DNA of 64,000 bases. Origin: Sphingobacteriales bacterium (GTDB taxonomy: Bacteria; Bacteroidota; Bacteroidia; Chitinophagales; LD1). Positions 1 to 9,346 of the stretch are shown in pieces. The position numbers and the translations under genes are program-made. Under the pieces are notes generated by a model that was given only the letters and a program-made list of their open reading frames with translations, had not been told where the DNA came from and did no database searches. The stretch is taken from NCBI GenBank assembly GCA_018262795.1, contig JADFDM010000002.1, positions 62,001-126,000 on the forward strand, in the 5' to 3' direction. Numbering within the stretch: the stretch's first letter is position 1; each line of letters opens with the position of its first letter.

Positions 1-903
1 AAAGGGTCTTTCGTCCACATCGTCCTCATAATACACTGAAAAAGATTTGATGGGAGTATCGGGCAACAAAGTGGAGTAAACGGAAGCTATTGCGGAGGAA
101 TCTAATCCTCCACTCAGGCAGGTGCCGTTCTGCACATCGCTTCGGGAATGCAATTTTACCGACTCGGTAAATAGAGTCTGAAACTTTTCCTTCTTCTCCT
201 CCCAACTCAAATTAGAGTTCCCCTGATCCAACTGAATGTCCCAATATTTTTTGACAGTTATTCGCGAGTCTTCCCATATCAGATTATGAGCCGGGCGAAG
301 AGTCATGATTTGGGTATAGAAAGTTTCATCGCGATAAACGCTCCATACCATTTGCAGCCCACGGTTAATCTGTTCCTTATTCAATTTTCCATCAAATACG
401 GGGAGTGCTTTCAACGCTTTGTATTCCGAAGCAAAGTAAAGATCCCACCCCTTCTTGATATAGTAAAAGGGTTTGATGCCGAAACGGTCGCGCGAACAGA
501 ACAGTCGCTTTCGATTTTTATCCCAAAGTGCAAATGCCCACATCCCCATAAAGTGATTGACGCAATCATCTCCGTAAAGTTTGTAGGCTGCGCAGACAAC
601 TTCGGTATCGCTTTGCGTGCGAAAACGGTAGCCTTTTGCCTCCAACTCTTGACGCAATTCCAAGTAGTTGTATATCTCTCCGTTGAATACCAACACCACC
701 TTATTATATTCAAAGGGCTGGTTGGCCGTATCGGAAAGGTCAATAATTTTTAAGCGATTGTGACCGAGTGCGCAAACTCCTTCGCTATAAGCTGCAGAAG
801 CCTCCGGCCCACGGTGGGTAATAGTCTGAAGCATCCGATGCGTCAGATCGAGTTTCTTTTCTTCCGTAAGTTGTTTCTCTATTAAGCCGGCTATACCGCA
901 CAT
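1..903 (-). CDS. asnB: Asparagine synthase (glutamine-hydrolysing), C-terminus beyond the window edge
   Basis: The first 301 residues are present; the rest runs off the left edge. The protein makes asparagine from aspartate, using ammonia released from glutamine and ATP. It starts MCGIAG, so Cys2 becomes the N-terminal nucleophile of a class II glutamine amidotransferase domain (about residues 2-190). The synthetase domain follows, with the ATP pyrophosphatase loop SGGLDSS at residues 264-270. The start is fixed by the need to expose Cys2 after Met removal. Bacteroidota often carry several AsnB-like paralogues in surface-polysaccharide loci. The truncated end and missing left neighbours mean a role in sugar or peptide amidation cannot be excluded, but the two domains seen are canonical. 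Confidence 0.93.
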   Translation of the reverse strand, partial: MCGIAGLIEKQLTEEKKLDLTHRMLQTITHRGPEASAAYSEGVCALGHNRLKIIDLSDTANQPFEYNKVVLVFNGEIYNYLELRQELEAKGYRFRTQSDTEVVCAAYKLYGDDCVNHFMGMWAFALWDKNRKRLFCSRDRFGIKPFYYIKKGWDLYFASEYKALKALPVFDGKLNKEQINRGLQMVWSVYRDETFYTQIMTLRPAHNLIWEDSRITVKKYWDIQLDQGNSNLSWEEKKEKFQTLFTESVKLHSRSDVQNGTCLSGGLDSSAIASVYSTLLPDTPIKSFSVYYEDDVDERPF

Positions 904-975
904 ATTAATCGCAGGTTAGAACTAACAGGCGCTAATTAAATACAATTCCCATTCATCGTTCCAGTGATTGTGTTT

Positions 976-1773
976 CTAAAAGCCGTCACCATCCAACATG
1001 TTGCCGAGACCGCCTAACACACTGCCTTCTTCTTTGCGCTTTCCAAACTGTGGTGAATATTGAATAATGCGCGAAGCCAACCGCGAGATGGGCAAGGTTT
1101 GCAGCCACACTTTGCCGGGGCCGCGCAATACGGCAAAGAAGAATCCTTCGCCACCGAAAATAGTGTTGCGAATACCTCCTATCATTTGTATGTCGAAATC
1201 AATATCCTTGGTGTAAGCAACTACGCAGCCGGTATCAATATGCAGCGTTTCCCCGAGGGCAAGCGTGCGCTCCATAATGTGACCTCCTGCATGAACGAAG
1301 GCCATGCCGTCTCCTTCTAATTTTTCCATGATAAAACCCTCGCCACCAAACAGACCGGTACCCAAGCGTTTCTGAAAATTGATTCCCAGAGAAACTCCTT
1401 TGGCCGCACACAGAAAGGCATCCTTTTGCGCAATTACCTTCCCCTCTAACTGCTGCAAATCGAGCGGAATAATTTTGCCGGGATAAGGCGAAGCAAATGC
1501 GACTCTCGCTTTTCCGGAACCGGAGTGAGTAAAGGCGGTCATAAATAAACTCTCCCCTGTTAACACTCGCTTACCGGCTGAGAGTAACTTGCCAAATATG
1601 CCGTCACTATCCTTGCTGCCATCTCCGAATATGGTTTGCATCTGCACGCTGTTGTCTTTATACATAAAGGCACCGGCTTCGGCAATAACGGTTTCCTGTG
1701 GGTCTAACTCTATCTCTACGCATTGCATCTCCTCTCCGAAAATGCGGTAGTCTATTTCTTGATTACTTCTCAT
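976..1773 (-). CDS. AIM24 / TIGR00266 family protein
   Basis: A 265-residue protein of the TIGR00266 (AIM24-like) family, built of beta-strands with glycine-rich turns such as GDGMAFVHAGG and IFGGEGFF. No signal peptide or membrane segment is evident, so it is probably cytoplasmic. The biochemical role of the bacterial family is not established. An in-frame upstream ATG would add 46 residues of unlikely composition. The start at 1773 gives the family-typical N-terminus MRSNQEIDYRIFG and lies about 20 bases after a promoter-like TATATTCG. It is separated from asnB by 72 bases and may be co-transcribed with it. Confidence 0.85.
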   Translation of the reverse strand: MRSNQEIDYRIFGEEMQCVEIELDPQETVIAEAGAFMYKDNSVQMQTIFGDGSKDSDGIFGKLLSAGKRVLTGESLFMTAFTHSGSGKARVAFASPYPGKIIPLDLQQLEGKVIAQKDAFLCAAKGVSLGINFQKRLGTGLFGGEGFIMEKLEGDGMAFVHAGGHIMERTLALGETLHIDTGCVVAYTKDIDFDIQMIGGIRNTIFGGEGFFFAVLRGPGKVWLQTLPISRLASRIIQYSPQFGKRKEEGSVLGGLGNMLDGDGF

Positions 1774-1792
1774 GGGCTGTGTTTTTATTTTG

Positions 1793-1822
1793 CGAATATA
1801 GGTGATGGAGAAATATGGGGAA
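1793..1822 (-). promoter_or_regulatory. Candidate promoter of the AIM24-family gene
   Basis: On the minus strand TTC, 19 bases, then TATATTCG approximates the Bacteroidota consensus (TTG, 19-21 bases, TAnnTTTG), with one mismatch in each element. It sits just upstream of the start chosen at 1773 and inside the rejected upstream extension. Confidence 0.4.
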
Positions 1823-2041
1823 CAGTTACCTTTGGTGATTGCTGGTATCAATGGCGGTATAATCATGGTGGGTCGTAGCCTATCCCGGTCGTAAACTGTA
1901 GAACATCTCAAATGCCTCGTTCCCTCAAAAGAGACTTCGTATTTAAACCTATAAAACCTGCGGCTGTTAGTTCATTGCCCTTTGTTTCTACTCCTCTATT
2001 TCCCAATTTGCTTCCCGCCAATGCTGTGATTCCTTTTTTGA

Positions 2042-2049
2042 TACATTTG
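2042..2049 (+). promoter_or_regulatory. Candidate -7 element of rseP
   Basis: TACATTTG matches the Bacteroidota -7 consensus TAnnTTTG exactly, 21 bases before the rseP ATG. No TTG lies at the expected distance upstream, so the -33 element is weak or absent. Confidence 0.42.
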
Positions 2050-2070
2050 CCGCTCAATTTAAAGTGGTAG

Positions 2071-3426
2071 ATGGAAACATTGATCAAAGTATTACAATTC
2101 ATTCTCAGCCTTTCCATACTGGTTTCGATACATGAATTTGGACATTATTTAGCTGCTCGGATATTCAAAACCCGCGTAGAGAAATTCTATCTTTTCTTCG
2201 ACTTTCTCTTTCCCTTCCCTACCATTGCCAACTTTGCTTTGTGGAAGAAGAAGATAGGGGATACGGAATACGGTTTAGGATGGTTCCCGCTCGGAGGCTA
2301 TGTGAAGATTGCCGGAATGATAGATGAGAGTATGGATGAGGAGCAGATGAAGCAGCCCGCTAAGCCGGATGAGTTTCGCGCCAAGAAAGCCTGGCAACGC
2401 CTTATTATCATGTTAGGAGGTATTATCATGAATTTCCTTCTCGCCTTTTTAATATACGGTCAAATGTTGTATTGGTATGGCGAAAGCTACCTACCGGCCG
2501 AGAATGCTAAATACGGCTATGCCTGTGATTCCACCGCACAAAAAATAGGATTGCGGGATGGCGACAAACTGCTTTCGTATGATGGCGGCCACAAATTCAA
2601 AAGTGTAAATACGATTGGTATTGATCTGTTGCTGAACGATGCTCAAAGCATAGAAATTGAAAGAGCAGGAGAGAAGAAATCTATCTATGTGCCACCTACC
2701 ATCTACAAAGAAATTTTAGCTACTAAAGGAGCCGACTTTGTTACTCCCATTGTTCCCTGTATGGTAGATACGATGATACCGGGGATGGCGCTCGCCAATG
2801 CAGGAGGCAAACAAGGCGATCGCATTATTGATATTGATTCGGTGCGCATCAACTTTTTCCATGAGTTTAAGCGCACATTACCCGAATTTAAAGGGCAGCC
2901 TGTTACACTTACTGTATTGCGCGGAACGGATACGTTAAATCTTTCTCTCACTGTTCCTGATTCCGCCAAGGTTGGTTTTATGACCTACAAATACGATGAT
3001 TACTTTGATGTGGTAGAGAAGAAATACAGCTTGCTGGCCTCTTTCCCTGCCGGAGTATCTAAAACGTACGAAACCTTAGTGAACTACATCAAACAATTCC
3101 GAATTATTTTTAATCCCGATCTAAAAGGCTACAAACAGGTGGGCAGTTTCTTTACCATTGCTCAGCAGTTTTCCCCTAAGTGGGACTGGATTCGCTTTTG
3201 GAATCTCACCGCCTTTCTTTCTATCGCACTGGCTTTTGTGAATTTACTCCCCATTCCGGCTTTGGATGGCGGTCATGCGCTGTTTACCTTAGTGGAAATG
3301 ATTACTGGTCGTGCTCCAAGTGATAAGTTTTTAGAACGAGCGCAGATTATAGGAATGATTATCATTTTTGCACTCATGATATTTGCTCTTGGAAATGACT
3401 TGCTGAGGCTATTCGGATTTCATTAA
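2071..3426 (+). CDS. rseP: Site-2 intramembrane zinc metalloprotease RseP
   Basis: A 451-residue M50-family membrane protease that cuts transmembrane substrates such as anti-sigma factors or remnant signal peptides. The zinc motif HEFGH is at residues 21-25 in the first membrane segment. The third ligand lies in NLLPIPALDGGH at 391-402. PDZ-like regions occupy roughly residues 130-320 between the membrane segments, and the C-terminus ends in a hydrophobic helix. Length and domain order match bacterial RseP. It is followed after 59 bases by pruA on the same strand, so read-through is possible, though the functions are not obviously linked. The identification is firm; the substrate in this organism is unknown. 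Confidence 0.95.
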   Translation: METLIKVLQFILSLSILVSIHEFGHYLAARIFKTRVEKFYLFFDFLFPFPTIANFALWKKKIGDTEYGLGWFPLGGYVKIAGMIDESMDEEQMKQPAKPDEFRAKKAWQRLIIMLGGIIMNFLLAFLIYGQMLYWYGESYLPAENAKYGYACDSTAQKIGLRDGDKLLSYDGGHKFKSVNTIGIDLLLNDAQSIEIERAGEKKSIYVPPTIYKEILATKGADFVTPIVPCMVDTMIPGMALANAGGKQGDRIIDIDSVRINFFHEFKRTLPEFKGQPVTLTVLRGTDTLNLSLTVPDSAKVGFMTYKYDDYFDVVEKKYSLLASFPAGVSKTYETLVNYIKQFRIIFNPDLKGYKQVGSFFTIAQQFSPKWDWIRFWNLTAFLSIALAFVNLLPIPALDGGHALFTLVEMITGRAPSDKFLERAQIIGMIIIFALMIFALGNDLLRLFGFH

Positions 3427-3485
3427 ACGCTAATTAATGAGCAAGGAGCAAGTAGCGATGAATAATTAATAACTCAAAACTCTAT

Positions 3486-5117
3486 ATGGCTACAGGATTT
3501 TTTAAAGTTCCCGTTGCGAAGAACGAAGCAATTAAGAACTACGCTCCGGGTTCCCCCGAAAGAAAAGCAGTAAAAGAAAAATTGGCTGAAATGCGCGCTG
3601 AAGTGCGCGACATTCCTATGTTTATTGGTGGGGAAGAAGTTAGGGACGGCAAAAAAACTGCCCTTCATCCACCGCATGATCACCAACATTTGTTGGGGTA
3701 TTACTATAAAAGCGACAAAGGCCATGTGCTCAAAGCCATTGATGCCGCTTTATCGGCACGGGATAGATGGACAAAGATGAGTTGGGAAAATCGCGCGGCC
3801 ATTTTTCTAAAAGCAGCCGATCTGCTTGCAGGCCCTTACCGCGCAGAGATAAATGCGGCTACCATGTTGGGGCAATCAAAAAATGCGTTTCAGGCCGAGA
3901 TTGATTCTGCCTGCGAGATGATTGACTTTCTGCGTTTCAATGTGCAATACATGAGTGAGATTTATGCCATACAGCCGGAGAGTTCGCCCGGCATCTGGAA
4001 CCGCTTAGAGTGGCGACCCCTCGAAGGTTTTGTGTACGCGCTTACTCCTTTCAACTTTACGGCTATTGCCGGTAATCTGCCCAGCAGTGTAGCTATGATG
4101 GGCAATGTGGTGGTGTGGAAACCTTCGAACACACAAGTGTATGCAGCTTACGTGCTGATGAAAGTTTTTAGAGAAGCTGGCATGCCGGATGGTGTCATTA
4201 ACTTGATTTATCCCAGCGGTCCCGATGCGGCCGATGTTGTTTTTTCGCATCCTGACTTTGCTGGAATTCATTTTACCGGCTCTACTGCGGTATTTCAGAA
4301 TATCTGGAAAAATATTGGCGATCATATTCATCTCTACAAAACCTATCCGCGCATCGTGGGTGAAACAGGAGGGAAGGACTTCATATTTGCCCACAAAAGT
4401 GCCGATGTAAAAGCGTTGAGCACTGCCATTTCGCGCGGAGCTTTTGAATATCAGGGGCAAAAATGTTCGGCTGCTTCACGAGCTTACATCCCGGCCAGTT
4501 TGTGGCCCAGCGTAAAGGAATTAGTGAAAGCAGATTTAAAAAGCATGAAGATGGGCGGCACCGAAGATTTCGCCAACTTTATTAATGCCGTGATTGATGA
4601 AAACAGTTTCGACAAATTAGCCAAGTATATTGACGATGCCCGGAAGGATAGTACCGCAGAAATAATTGTGGGAGGGAAATGTGATAAGACGAAGGGTTAT
4701 TTTATTGAACCAACTATTATTCAGGTGCAAAATCCTCGCTATGTGACTATGTGCGAAGAGATTTTTGGCCCGGTGCTTACGGTGAATGTGTACGAAGATG
4801 ACCGGTACGAAGAAATGTTAGAAATAGCGGATGCTACTTCTATCTATGCGCTTACCGGATCTATTATCGCACAGGATCGGTATGCTATTGAACTGGCTAC
4901 TACAAAACTTCAAAACGCAGCCGGAAACTTTTATGTGAATGATAAGCCTACCGGTGCGGTAGTTGGGCAGCAACCTTTTGGCGGCAGCCGAGGCTCCGGC
5001 ACCAATGATAAGGCGGGAAGTATGATTAACCTCTTGCGCTGGGTATCGCCTCGTACTATCAAAGAAACCTTTGTACCTCCGGTAGATTATCGCTATCCGT
5101 TTTTAGAAAAGGAGTAA
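3486..5117 (+). CDS. pruA: L-glutamate gamma-semialdehyde dehydrogenase (P5C dehydrogenase)
   Basis: A 543-residue aldehyde dehydrogenase that oxidises glutamate-5-semialdehyde (from pyrroline-5-carboxylate) to glutamate with NAD, the second step of proline breakdown. The catalytic Cys is C327 in QGQKCSAASR and the general base is E293 in VGETGGKD. The C-terminal QQPFGGSRGSGTNDKAG motif is typical of the PruA branch. Its length fits the stand-alone eukaryote/Bacteroidota-type enzyme rather than the fused PutA. No proline dehydrogenase gene is adjacent. The ATG follows an AT-rich spacer without a clear Shine-Dalgarno sequence, which is common in this phylum. Confidence 0.95.
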   Translation: MATGFFKVPVAKNEAIKNYAPGSPERKAVKEKLAEMRAEVRDIPMFIGGEEVRDGKKTALHPPHDHQHLLGYYYKSDKGHVLKAIDAALSARDRWTKMSWENRAAIFLKAADLLAGPYRAEINAATMLGQSKNAFQAEIDSACEMIDFLRFNVQYMSEIYAIQPESSPGIWNRLEWRPLEGFVYALTPFNFTAIAGNLPSSVAMMGNVVVWKPSNTQVYAAYVLMKVFREAGMPDGVINLIYPSGPDAADVVFSHPDFAGIHFTGSTAVFQNIWKNIGDHIHLYKTYPRIVGETGGKDFIFAHKSADVKALSTAISRGAFEYQGQKCSAASRAYIPASLWPSVKELVKADLKSMKMGGTEDFANFINAVIDENSFDKLAKYIDDARKDSTAEIIVGGKCDKTKGYFIEPTIIQVQNPRYVTMCEEIFGPVLTVNVYEDDRYEEMLEIADATSIYALTGSIIAQDRYAIELATTKLQNAAGNFYVNDKPTGAVVGQQPFGGSRGSGTNDKAGSMINLLRWVSPRTIKETFVPPVDYRYPFLEKE

Positions 5118-5129
5118 ACTGAAATTTTC

Positions 5130-5155
5130 TTCTTAGCGCTGAATGGCGCAAAGAA
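5130..5155 (+). terminator. Imperfect hairpin after pruA
   Basis: TTCTT-A-GCGC and GCGC-A-AAGAA form a nine-pair stem with one A-A mismatch and a six-base loop, 12 bases after the pruA stop. No clear T-run follows, so it is at best a weak terminator or a 3'-end stabiliser. Confidence 0.3.
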
Positions 5156-5389
5156 TTATGAATTGCGGACGGCTAATTATACTTCTCGAAGTATAGAGAG
5201 GTAATCTTCTTTTCTAAAATCATCCGAAACTGAACTTCAAGAGAGTAATTCTCTTTTCTCATCCTGTTAATTGATTTTAATCACTGTCATAGTATTGTTT
5301 TCAATTTACCTTTGTGAACATACCGACAGCCAATAGTGCGACTCGATCAAGTAGTACTGTTTTTTGTAACTACTTTTAATTTTACTTGA

Positions 5390-6316
5390 ATGGAGTACAA
5401 AGATTATTACCAGATATTAGGGGTTGATAAGAAAGCCTCTGCCGAAGAGATTAAGAAAGCTTACCGCAAATTAGCCAAGCAATTTCATCCCGATAGAAAT
5501 GCAGGGGATAAGGCGGCTGAAGAAAAATTTAAGCAGATCAGTGAGGCATACGGAGTGCTGAACGACCCGGCCAACCGAAAGAAGTACGATGAACTTGGTG
5601 AGAACTGGCAGCAGTTTGAGCAGAGTGGCCCACAGAATAGAGGCGGCTCGGGATCGCAGGGACATCAGCAGTATTATTATGAGGGAGATATTAACGACCT
5701 CTTTGGCGGTGGTGGTGCCTCTTCCGGTTATTCCGATTTTTTTGAACAGTTTTTTGGCGCGCGAGCCGGTAGTTCACAACAACGCGGGCGCAGTCGCCAA
5801 TACAAGGGCAATGATTTTGAAACCGAAATGGAAATAACGCTAAAGGAAGCTTACCACGGCACCAGTCGCATTATTCAATTAGAAAAGGAAAAATTGCGCA
5901 TCAGCACCAAACCCGGTGCTTATGATGGGCAATTGTTGCGCATTAAAGGTAAAGGCGGTAAGGGTAGCAGCCCCGAGCATCACGGAGATTTGTTCGTGCG
6001 CATCCGGTTGTTACCGCACCCATTATTTAACCGAAAAGGCGATGATTTACACAGCATTCATTCCGTGGATTTATACACAGCCGTATTAGGAGGCGATACC
6101 ATTGTAGAGACCCTCACCGGGAAAGTGAAAGTGAAGATAGAGGCAGGTACGCAGAACGGCAAAACCATCCGCATAAAAGGGAAGGGTATGCCGGTATATA
6201 ACAAGCCAGGCTCGCAGGGCGATTTATATGTGCAGTTACAGGTATCGCTTCCTGAAACACTCACCGAACAGCAGCGCGAGTTATTCGAACAATTACAAAA
6301 GCTAAATAATTCTTAG
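5390..6316 (+). CDS. CbpA-type J-domain co-chaperone (DnaJ-like, no zinc finger)
   Basis: A 308-residue class II J-protein that would deliver substrates to DnaK and stimulate its ATPase. The J-domain spans residues 4-68 with HPD at 33-35. A Gly/Phe/Ser-rich linker follows (about 80-140, including [15 protein letters not shown] and a [10 protein letters not shown] stretch). Two C-terminal beta-sandwich client-binding domains then run from about 148 to 300. The CxxCxGxG zinc repeats of class I DnaJ are absent, so this is the CbpA type. A small gene of unknown function starts three bases after the stop and is almost certainly co-translated, a position often held by the modulator CbpM in other phyla. 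Confidence 0.9.
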   Translation: MEYKDYYQILGVDKKASAEEIKKAYRKLAKQFHPDRNAGDKAAEEKFKQISEAYGVLNDPANRKKYDELGENWQQFEQSGPQNRGGSGSQGHQQYYYEGDINDLFGGGGASSGYSDFFEQFFGARAGSSQQRGRSRQYKGNDFETEMEITLKEAYHGTSRIIQLEKEKLRISTKPGAYDGQLLRIKGKGGKGSSPEHHGDLFVRIRLLPHPLFNRKGDDLHSIHSVDLYTAVLGGDTIVETLTGKVKVKIEAGTQNGKTIRIKGKGMPVYNKPGSQGDLYVQLQVSLPETLTEQQRELFEQLQKLNNS

Positions 6317-6319
6317 GCT

Positions 6320-6673
6320 ATGGAAACTTACGCAATCACCTTGTATTTGCAACAGCAACGATCCCATGCTATTGATGAATTTGACGAAGCCCTTCGCTAC
6401 CGGGAGCTACGCTTTCAATTGCGACATTTGTTGCAGGCGGGTTTCTCGCCCACGAGTAATATCTCTGAGGCTTTGCAAAAAGCGATGGAGGTTTGTCGCC
6501 TTGCGGGTATTAATCCCCGCGAACATTTTCGCCCTTTGTATGTGTTTGATGCGGTTACCGGAAATCTTACTCTTGACTGGATGATGAGCAAACGCGGATT
6601 CACTCTGTTGCTGATGCAACTGCCTGCCACCGAACTTACCGCGTGTTGGTTGTGGAAATTGGCGGATGTGTAA
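6320..6673 (+). CDS. Small protein of unknown function coupled to the J-protein gene
   Basis: A 117-residue soluble protein that I do not recognise. It is predicted mainly helical in the first 75 residues, with charged helices such as SHAIDEFDEALRYRELRF, and has a hydrophobic C-terminal part rich in Leu and Trp. No signal peptide, cysteine cluster or DNA-binding motif stands out. The start lies three bases after the CbpA-type J-protein stop, which implies translational coupling and probably a partner or adaptor role. It lacks the obvious MerR-like helix-turn-helix of classical CbpM, so that name is not applied. Two overlapping frames of about 70 codons here are shadows. Confidence 0.7.
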   Translation: METYAITLYLQQQRSHAIDEFDEALRYRELRFQLRHLLQAGFSPTSNISEALQKAMEVCRLAGINPREHFRPLYVFDAVTGNLTLDWMMSKRGFTLLLMQLPATELTACWLWKLADV

Positions 6674-6750
6674 AGAGAAAATTCTAACGAACCACTAAAA
6701 GCCCGATACTTTCCTTCTAAACCCTACTCAAAGCCGCTATTTCGTGTAAC

Positions 6751-6780
6751 CTGCACCGCTTCAATATTCTGTTATATTTG
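6751..6780 (+). promoter_or_regulatory. Candidate promoter of yidC
   Basis: TATATTTG at 6773-6780 is an exact TAnnTTTG element. CTG at 6751-6753 sits 19 bases upstream, one base off the TTG consensus. The yidC ATG is 29 bases downstream. Confidence 0.5.
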
Positions 6781-6809
6781 CGCTCCCTTTTTTAGCACAT
6801 CTGTATTCT

Positions 6810-8705
6810 ATGAAGAACAAGGAAACCGTAATAGGCTGGCTCTTAATCGCTGTTTTAATGATAGGCTTTATTTTCTATCAGCAAAAGACAATGAAGGAGG
6901 ATCAACTGAAAAAAGCAGCGCTGAAACAAACTGAGCAAGCTGATTCTCTGCGTGCAAAAAAATCTTCAACGGTCTCTACCCCGGTTATCACTTCTACTGA
7001 TTCTACTCGCGTTATTTCCCCCGAAAAAGAGGAAGTGGTTTCGACTGATTCATCTTCCCTTTACAAAGAATTTGGCCCTTTTGCCGATGCTTCAAAAGGA
7101 GAAGCAAAGACTTTTGTGATTGAAAACAAGCTACAAAAGATCACGCTCTCTACTAAAGGGGGGCAGGTGATAAGTGTGGAGCTGAAGGAATATAAAACTT
7201 GGGATAAAAAACCCTTGATTCTTTTCACTGACTCTACCAATTCGCTCAGTTATCAGTTTGCGATAGATGATGACCGCGTGATTGATACCAAGGACTTTTA
7301 TTTTGAACCGCTGAGCGAAGACTTTGTAGTGAGTGGCGATAGCACAAAAACTTTTGTGATGCGCCTGAATGCCGGTGATGGAAAATACTTTGAGCAGAAA
7401 TACACTCTCAGCGGTAATTCCTACATGCTGAATTATGATGTTACACTGGTAGGGATGAATAAAGTGATTCCTCTGAATAATACTTTCATCGGTATTACGT
7501 GGAAAAATTCACAGCCAAAATTGGAGCATAGTTTGGAATTGGAGCGGAGATACTCTGCCCTCTATTATCGTTTCAACAACAGTGATGTAGATCACTTAGA
7601 TGAAGGCAAAGAAGATGTGGAATATGTATTCGATTCACCTTTAGAATGGATTTCGTTTAAGCAACAGTTCTTCAACAGCACCCTTTTGAGCCAGGGGCAG
7701 TTCAGCCGAGGGAAACTGAAATCGCACTACCATAAGGACGATTTAGGTTATGTAAAACAGTATGAGGCCAATTTTACAATTCCGTATAAAAGTGCCGATA
7801 GCACCAACTATGCTTTTCAATATTATTATGGTCCCAATAGTTTTAATACACTGGCATCCTATAAACGCGACTTGCAAAGTATCATCAAGTTGAGTCCTGA
7901 TTTCTGGCTGTTCTCTTGGATGAAATATATCACGCGCTTTATCATTTTCATTTTTACGCTGTTCGATAAACTTCATCTCAACTATGGCATTATCATTTTG
8001 TTGATGACGCTGATCTTGAAATTAGCGCTGCACCCGCTTACTGCCAAGAGTATCGAAAGTTCAGCAAAAATGAAAATATTAGCTCCTGAGCTGGCCGCAT
8101 TGAAGGAAAAATACGGAGAGGATCAAACTCGTTTTAGTCAAGAACAAATGAAACTGTATCAGCGAGCGGGAGTTAGCCCATTGGGCGGCTGCTTGCCCAT
8201 GCTGTTACAGATGCCTATTCTGATGGCGATGTATTATTTTTTCCCGGCTTCCATAGAGTTACGACAAAAAGCATTTCTCTGGGCACCTGATTTATCCTCC
8301 TACGATGCTATCCTTACTTGGGCTACGCCTGTATTAGGACAAACGCACCTGAGTTTATTCACGGTACTGATGACCATCACTTCGGTGATGCAGGCGGTGA
8401 TGAACAACCAGATGAACGCGATGGGGAATCAGCAACCCGGCATGAAATACATCCCTTACTTTATGCCGCTCATGCTCATGTTCGTGTTCAATTCATTCCC
8501 CGCAGCACTTACCTACTATTATCTGTTGCAGAATTTGCTGGGAGTAGGGCATCAGTGGGTGATTCAGAAATTTGTGATTAACGATGAGAAACTCCGAAAG
8601 CAAATTGAAGAGAACAAGAAGAATCCAAAAAAGAAGAGCGGTTTAATGAAACGCTTCGAGGATATGCAGAAGCAAGCAGAGCAGCGGAGTAAACCACGGA
8701 AATAA
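6810..8705 (+). CDS. yidC: Membrane protein insertase YidC
   Basis: A 631-residue insertase that places and folds inner-membrane proteins, alone or with SecYEG. The N-terminal anchor is at about residues 7-24, followed by a Ser/Thr/Lys-rich linker. The large periplasmic beta-domain (about 100-350) is typical of Gram-negative YidC. The conserved C-terminal membrane core (about 370-590) includes the PLTAKSIESSAKMK loop and GGCLPMLLQMPI. The tail is Lys/Arg-rich, as expected for ribosome contact. Length is normal for Bacteroidota. It stands alone: the J-protein operon ends upstream and a lipoprotein gene follows after 70 bases. Confidence 0.96.
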   Translation: MKNKETVIGWLLIAVLMIGFIFYQQKTMKEDQLKKAALKQTEQADSLRAKKSSTVSTPVITSTDSTRVISPEKEEVVSTDSSSLYKEFGPFADASKGEAKTFVIENKLQKITLSTKGGQVISVELKEYKTWDKKPLILFTDSTNSLSYQFAIDDDRVIDTKDFYFEPLSEDFVVSGDSTKTFVMRLNAGDGKYFEQKYTLSGNSYMLNYDVTLVGMNKVIPLNNTFIGITWKNSQPKLEHSLELERRYSALYYRFNNSDVDHLDEGKEDVEYVFDSPLEWISFKQQFFNSTLLSQGQFSRGKLKSHYHKDDLGYVKQYEANFTIPYKSADSTNYAFQYYYGPNSFNTLASYKRDLQSIIKLSPDFWLFSWMKYITRFIIFIFTLFDKLHLNYGIIILLMTLILKLALHPLTAKSIESSAKMKILAPELAALKEKYGEDQTRFSQEQMKLYQRAGVSPLGGCLPMLLQMPILMAMYYFFPASIELRQKAFLWAPDLSSYDAILTWATPVLGQTHLSLFTVLMTITSVMQAVMNNQMNAMGNQQPGMKYIPYFMPLMLMFVFNSFPAALTYYYLLQNLLGVGHQWVIQKFVINDEKLRKQIEENKKNPKKKSGLMKRFEDMQKQAEQRSKPRK

Positions 8706-8775
8706 GACTTTCGCATTTTCCTTTTTATCAATAGCTTTATCGCTGCATTGTTTTTTGTAACTACAATTTCTTTGG

Positions 8776-9258
8776 GTGCCGCTACGTGTTTTTATTTTTT
8801 TTCTGCTGCTGTTTTATGGCTCTTCGTGCAAGCCCACCCAATATAACTTGAACCAACCCGATAAAAATGGGCGCGTGATCATGAGGATGGAGCGAACTGC
8901 CTGCTTTGGATCCTGTCCGGTTTTTGACGCGACTTTGTATGAAAACGGATTGCTGATTTATAATGGCAAGCGGTTTACCTATAGTTTGGGTTGCCATTAT
9001 GCGATCATTTCAAAAGACCAAGTCAAAAAATTACAAGCTTGGTTTGCTGATGCCAATTTTTGGGATTTGAAAGATAAATATCCTGAAGAGGACATTGCGC
9101 CCACTGACTTACCGGGTTGTGTTATTTTTTTTAACAACGGTAAACAACAAAAAAACATCCTTGACCGTGGTTGGAAAACGCCTAAAACCCTTACTGAGCT
9201 TGAATCTAAGGTGGATACTTGGATAAGTATTCAGAATTTACAATCCTGTGGTAAATAA
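8776..9258 (+). CDS. DUF6438 domain lipoprotein
   Basis: A 160-residue predicted lipoprotein. The N-terminus has a hydrophobic stretch ending in YGSSC-K, giving a plausible lipobox with Cys at about residue 18. The body shows the DUF6438 pattern RTACFGSCPVFDATLYENG, in which two Cys flank a short turn. The function of the family is unknown. GTG at 8776 is chosen because an in-frame TAA lies 16 bases upstream and no ATG gives a complete signal peptide. The gene is monocistronic, between yidC and a T9SS cargo gene. Confidence 0.78.
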   Translation: MPLRVFIFFLLLFYGSSCKPTQYNLNQPDKNGRVIMRMERTACFGSCPVFDATLYENGLLIYNGKRFTYSLGCHYAIISKDQVKKLQAWFADANFWDLKDKYPEEDIAPTDLPGCVIFFNNGKQQKNILDRGWKTPKTLTELESKVDTWISIQNLQSCGK

Positions 9259-9293
9259 TTGATGCACGTTTCATGCTGATTAGATTTTTCGTT

Positions 9294-9301
9294 TAAATTT
9301 G
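9294..9301 (+). promoter_or_regulatory. Candidate -7 element of the T9SS cargo gene
   Basis: TAAATTTG is an exact TAnnTTTG match, 45 bases before the ATG. No good TTG is placed 19-21 bases upstream. Confidence 0.42.
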
Positions 9302-9346
9302 ACCCCTCAATATTTTTAAATTAACTAAAACTAAAAACCACTGACA

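Noticed and set aside
1908-2117. 69-codon minus-strand frame overlapping the rseP start
   Set aside because: Overlaps rseP and its promoter, and has no recognisable product.
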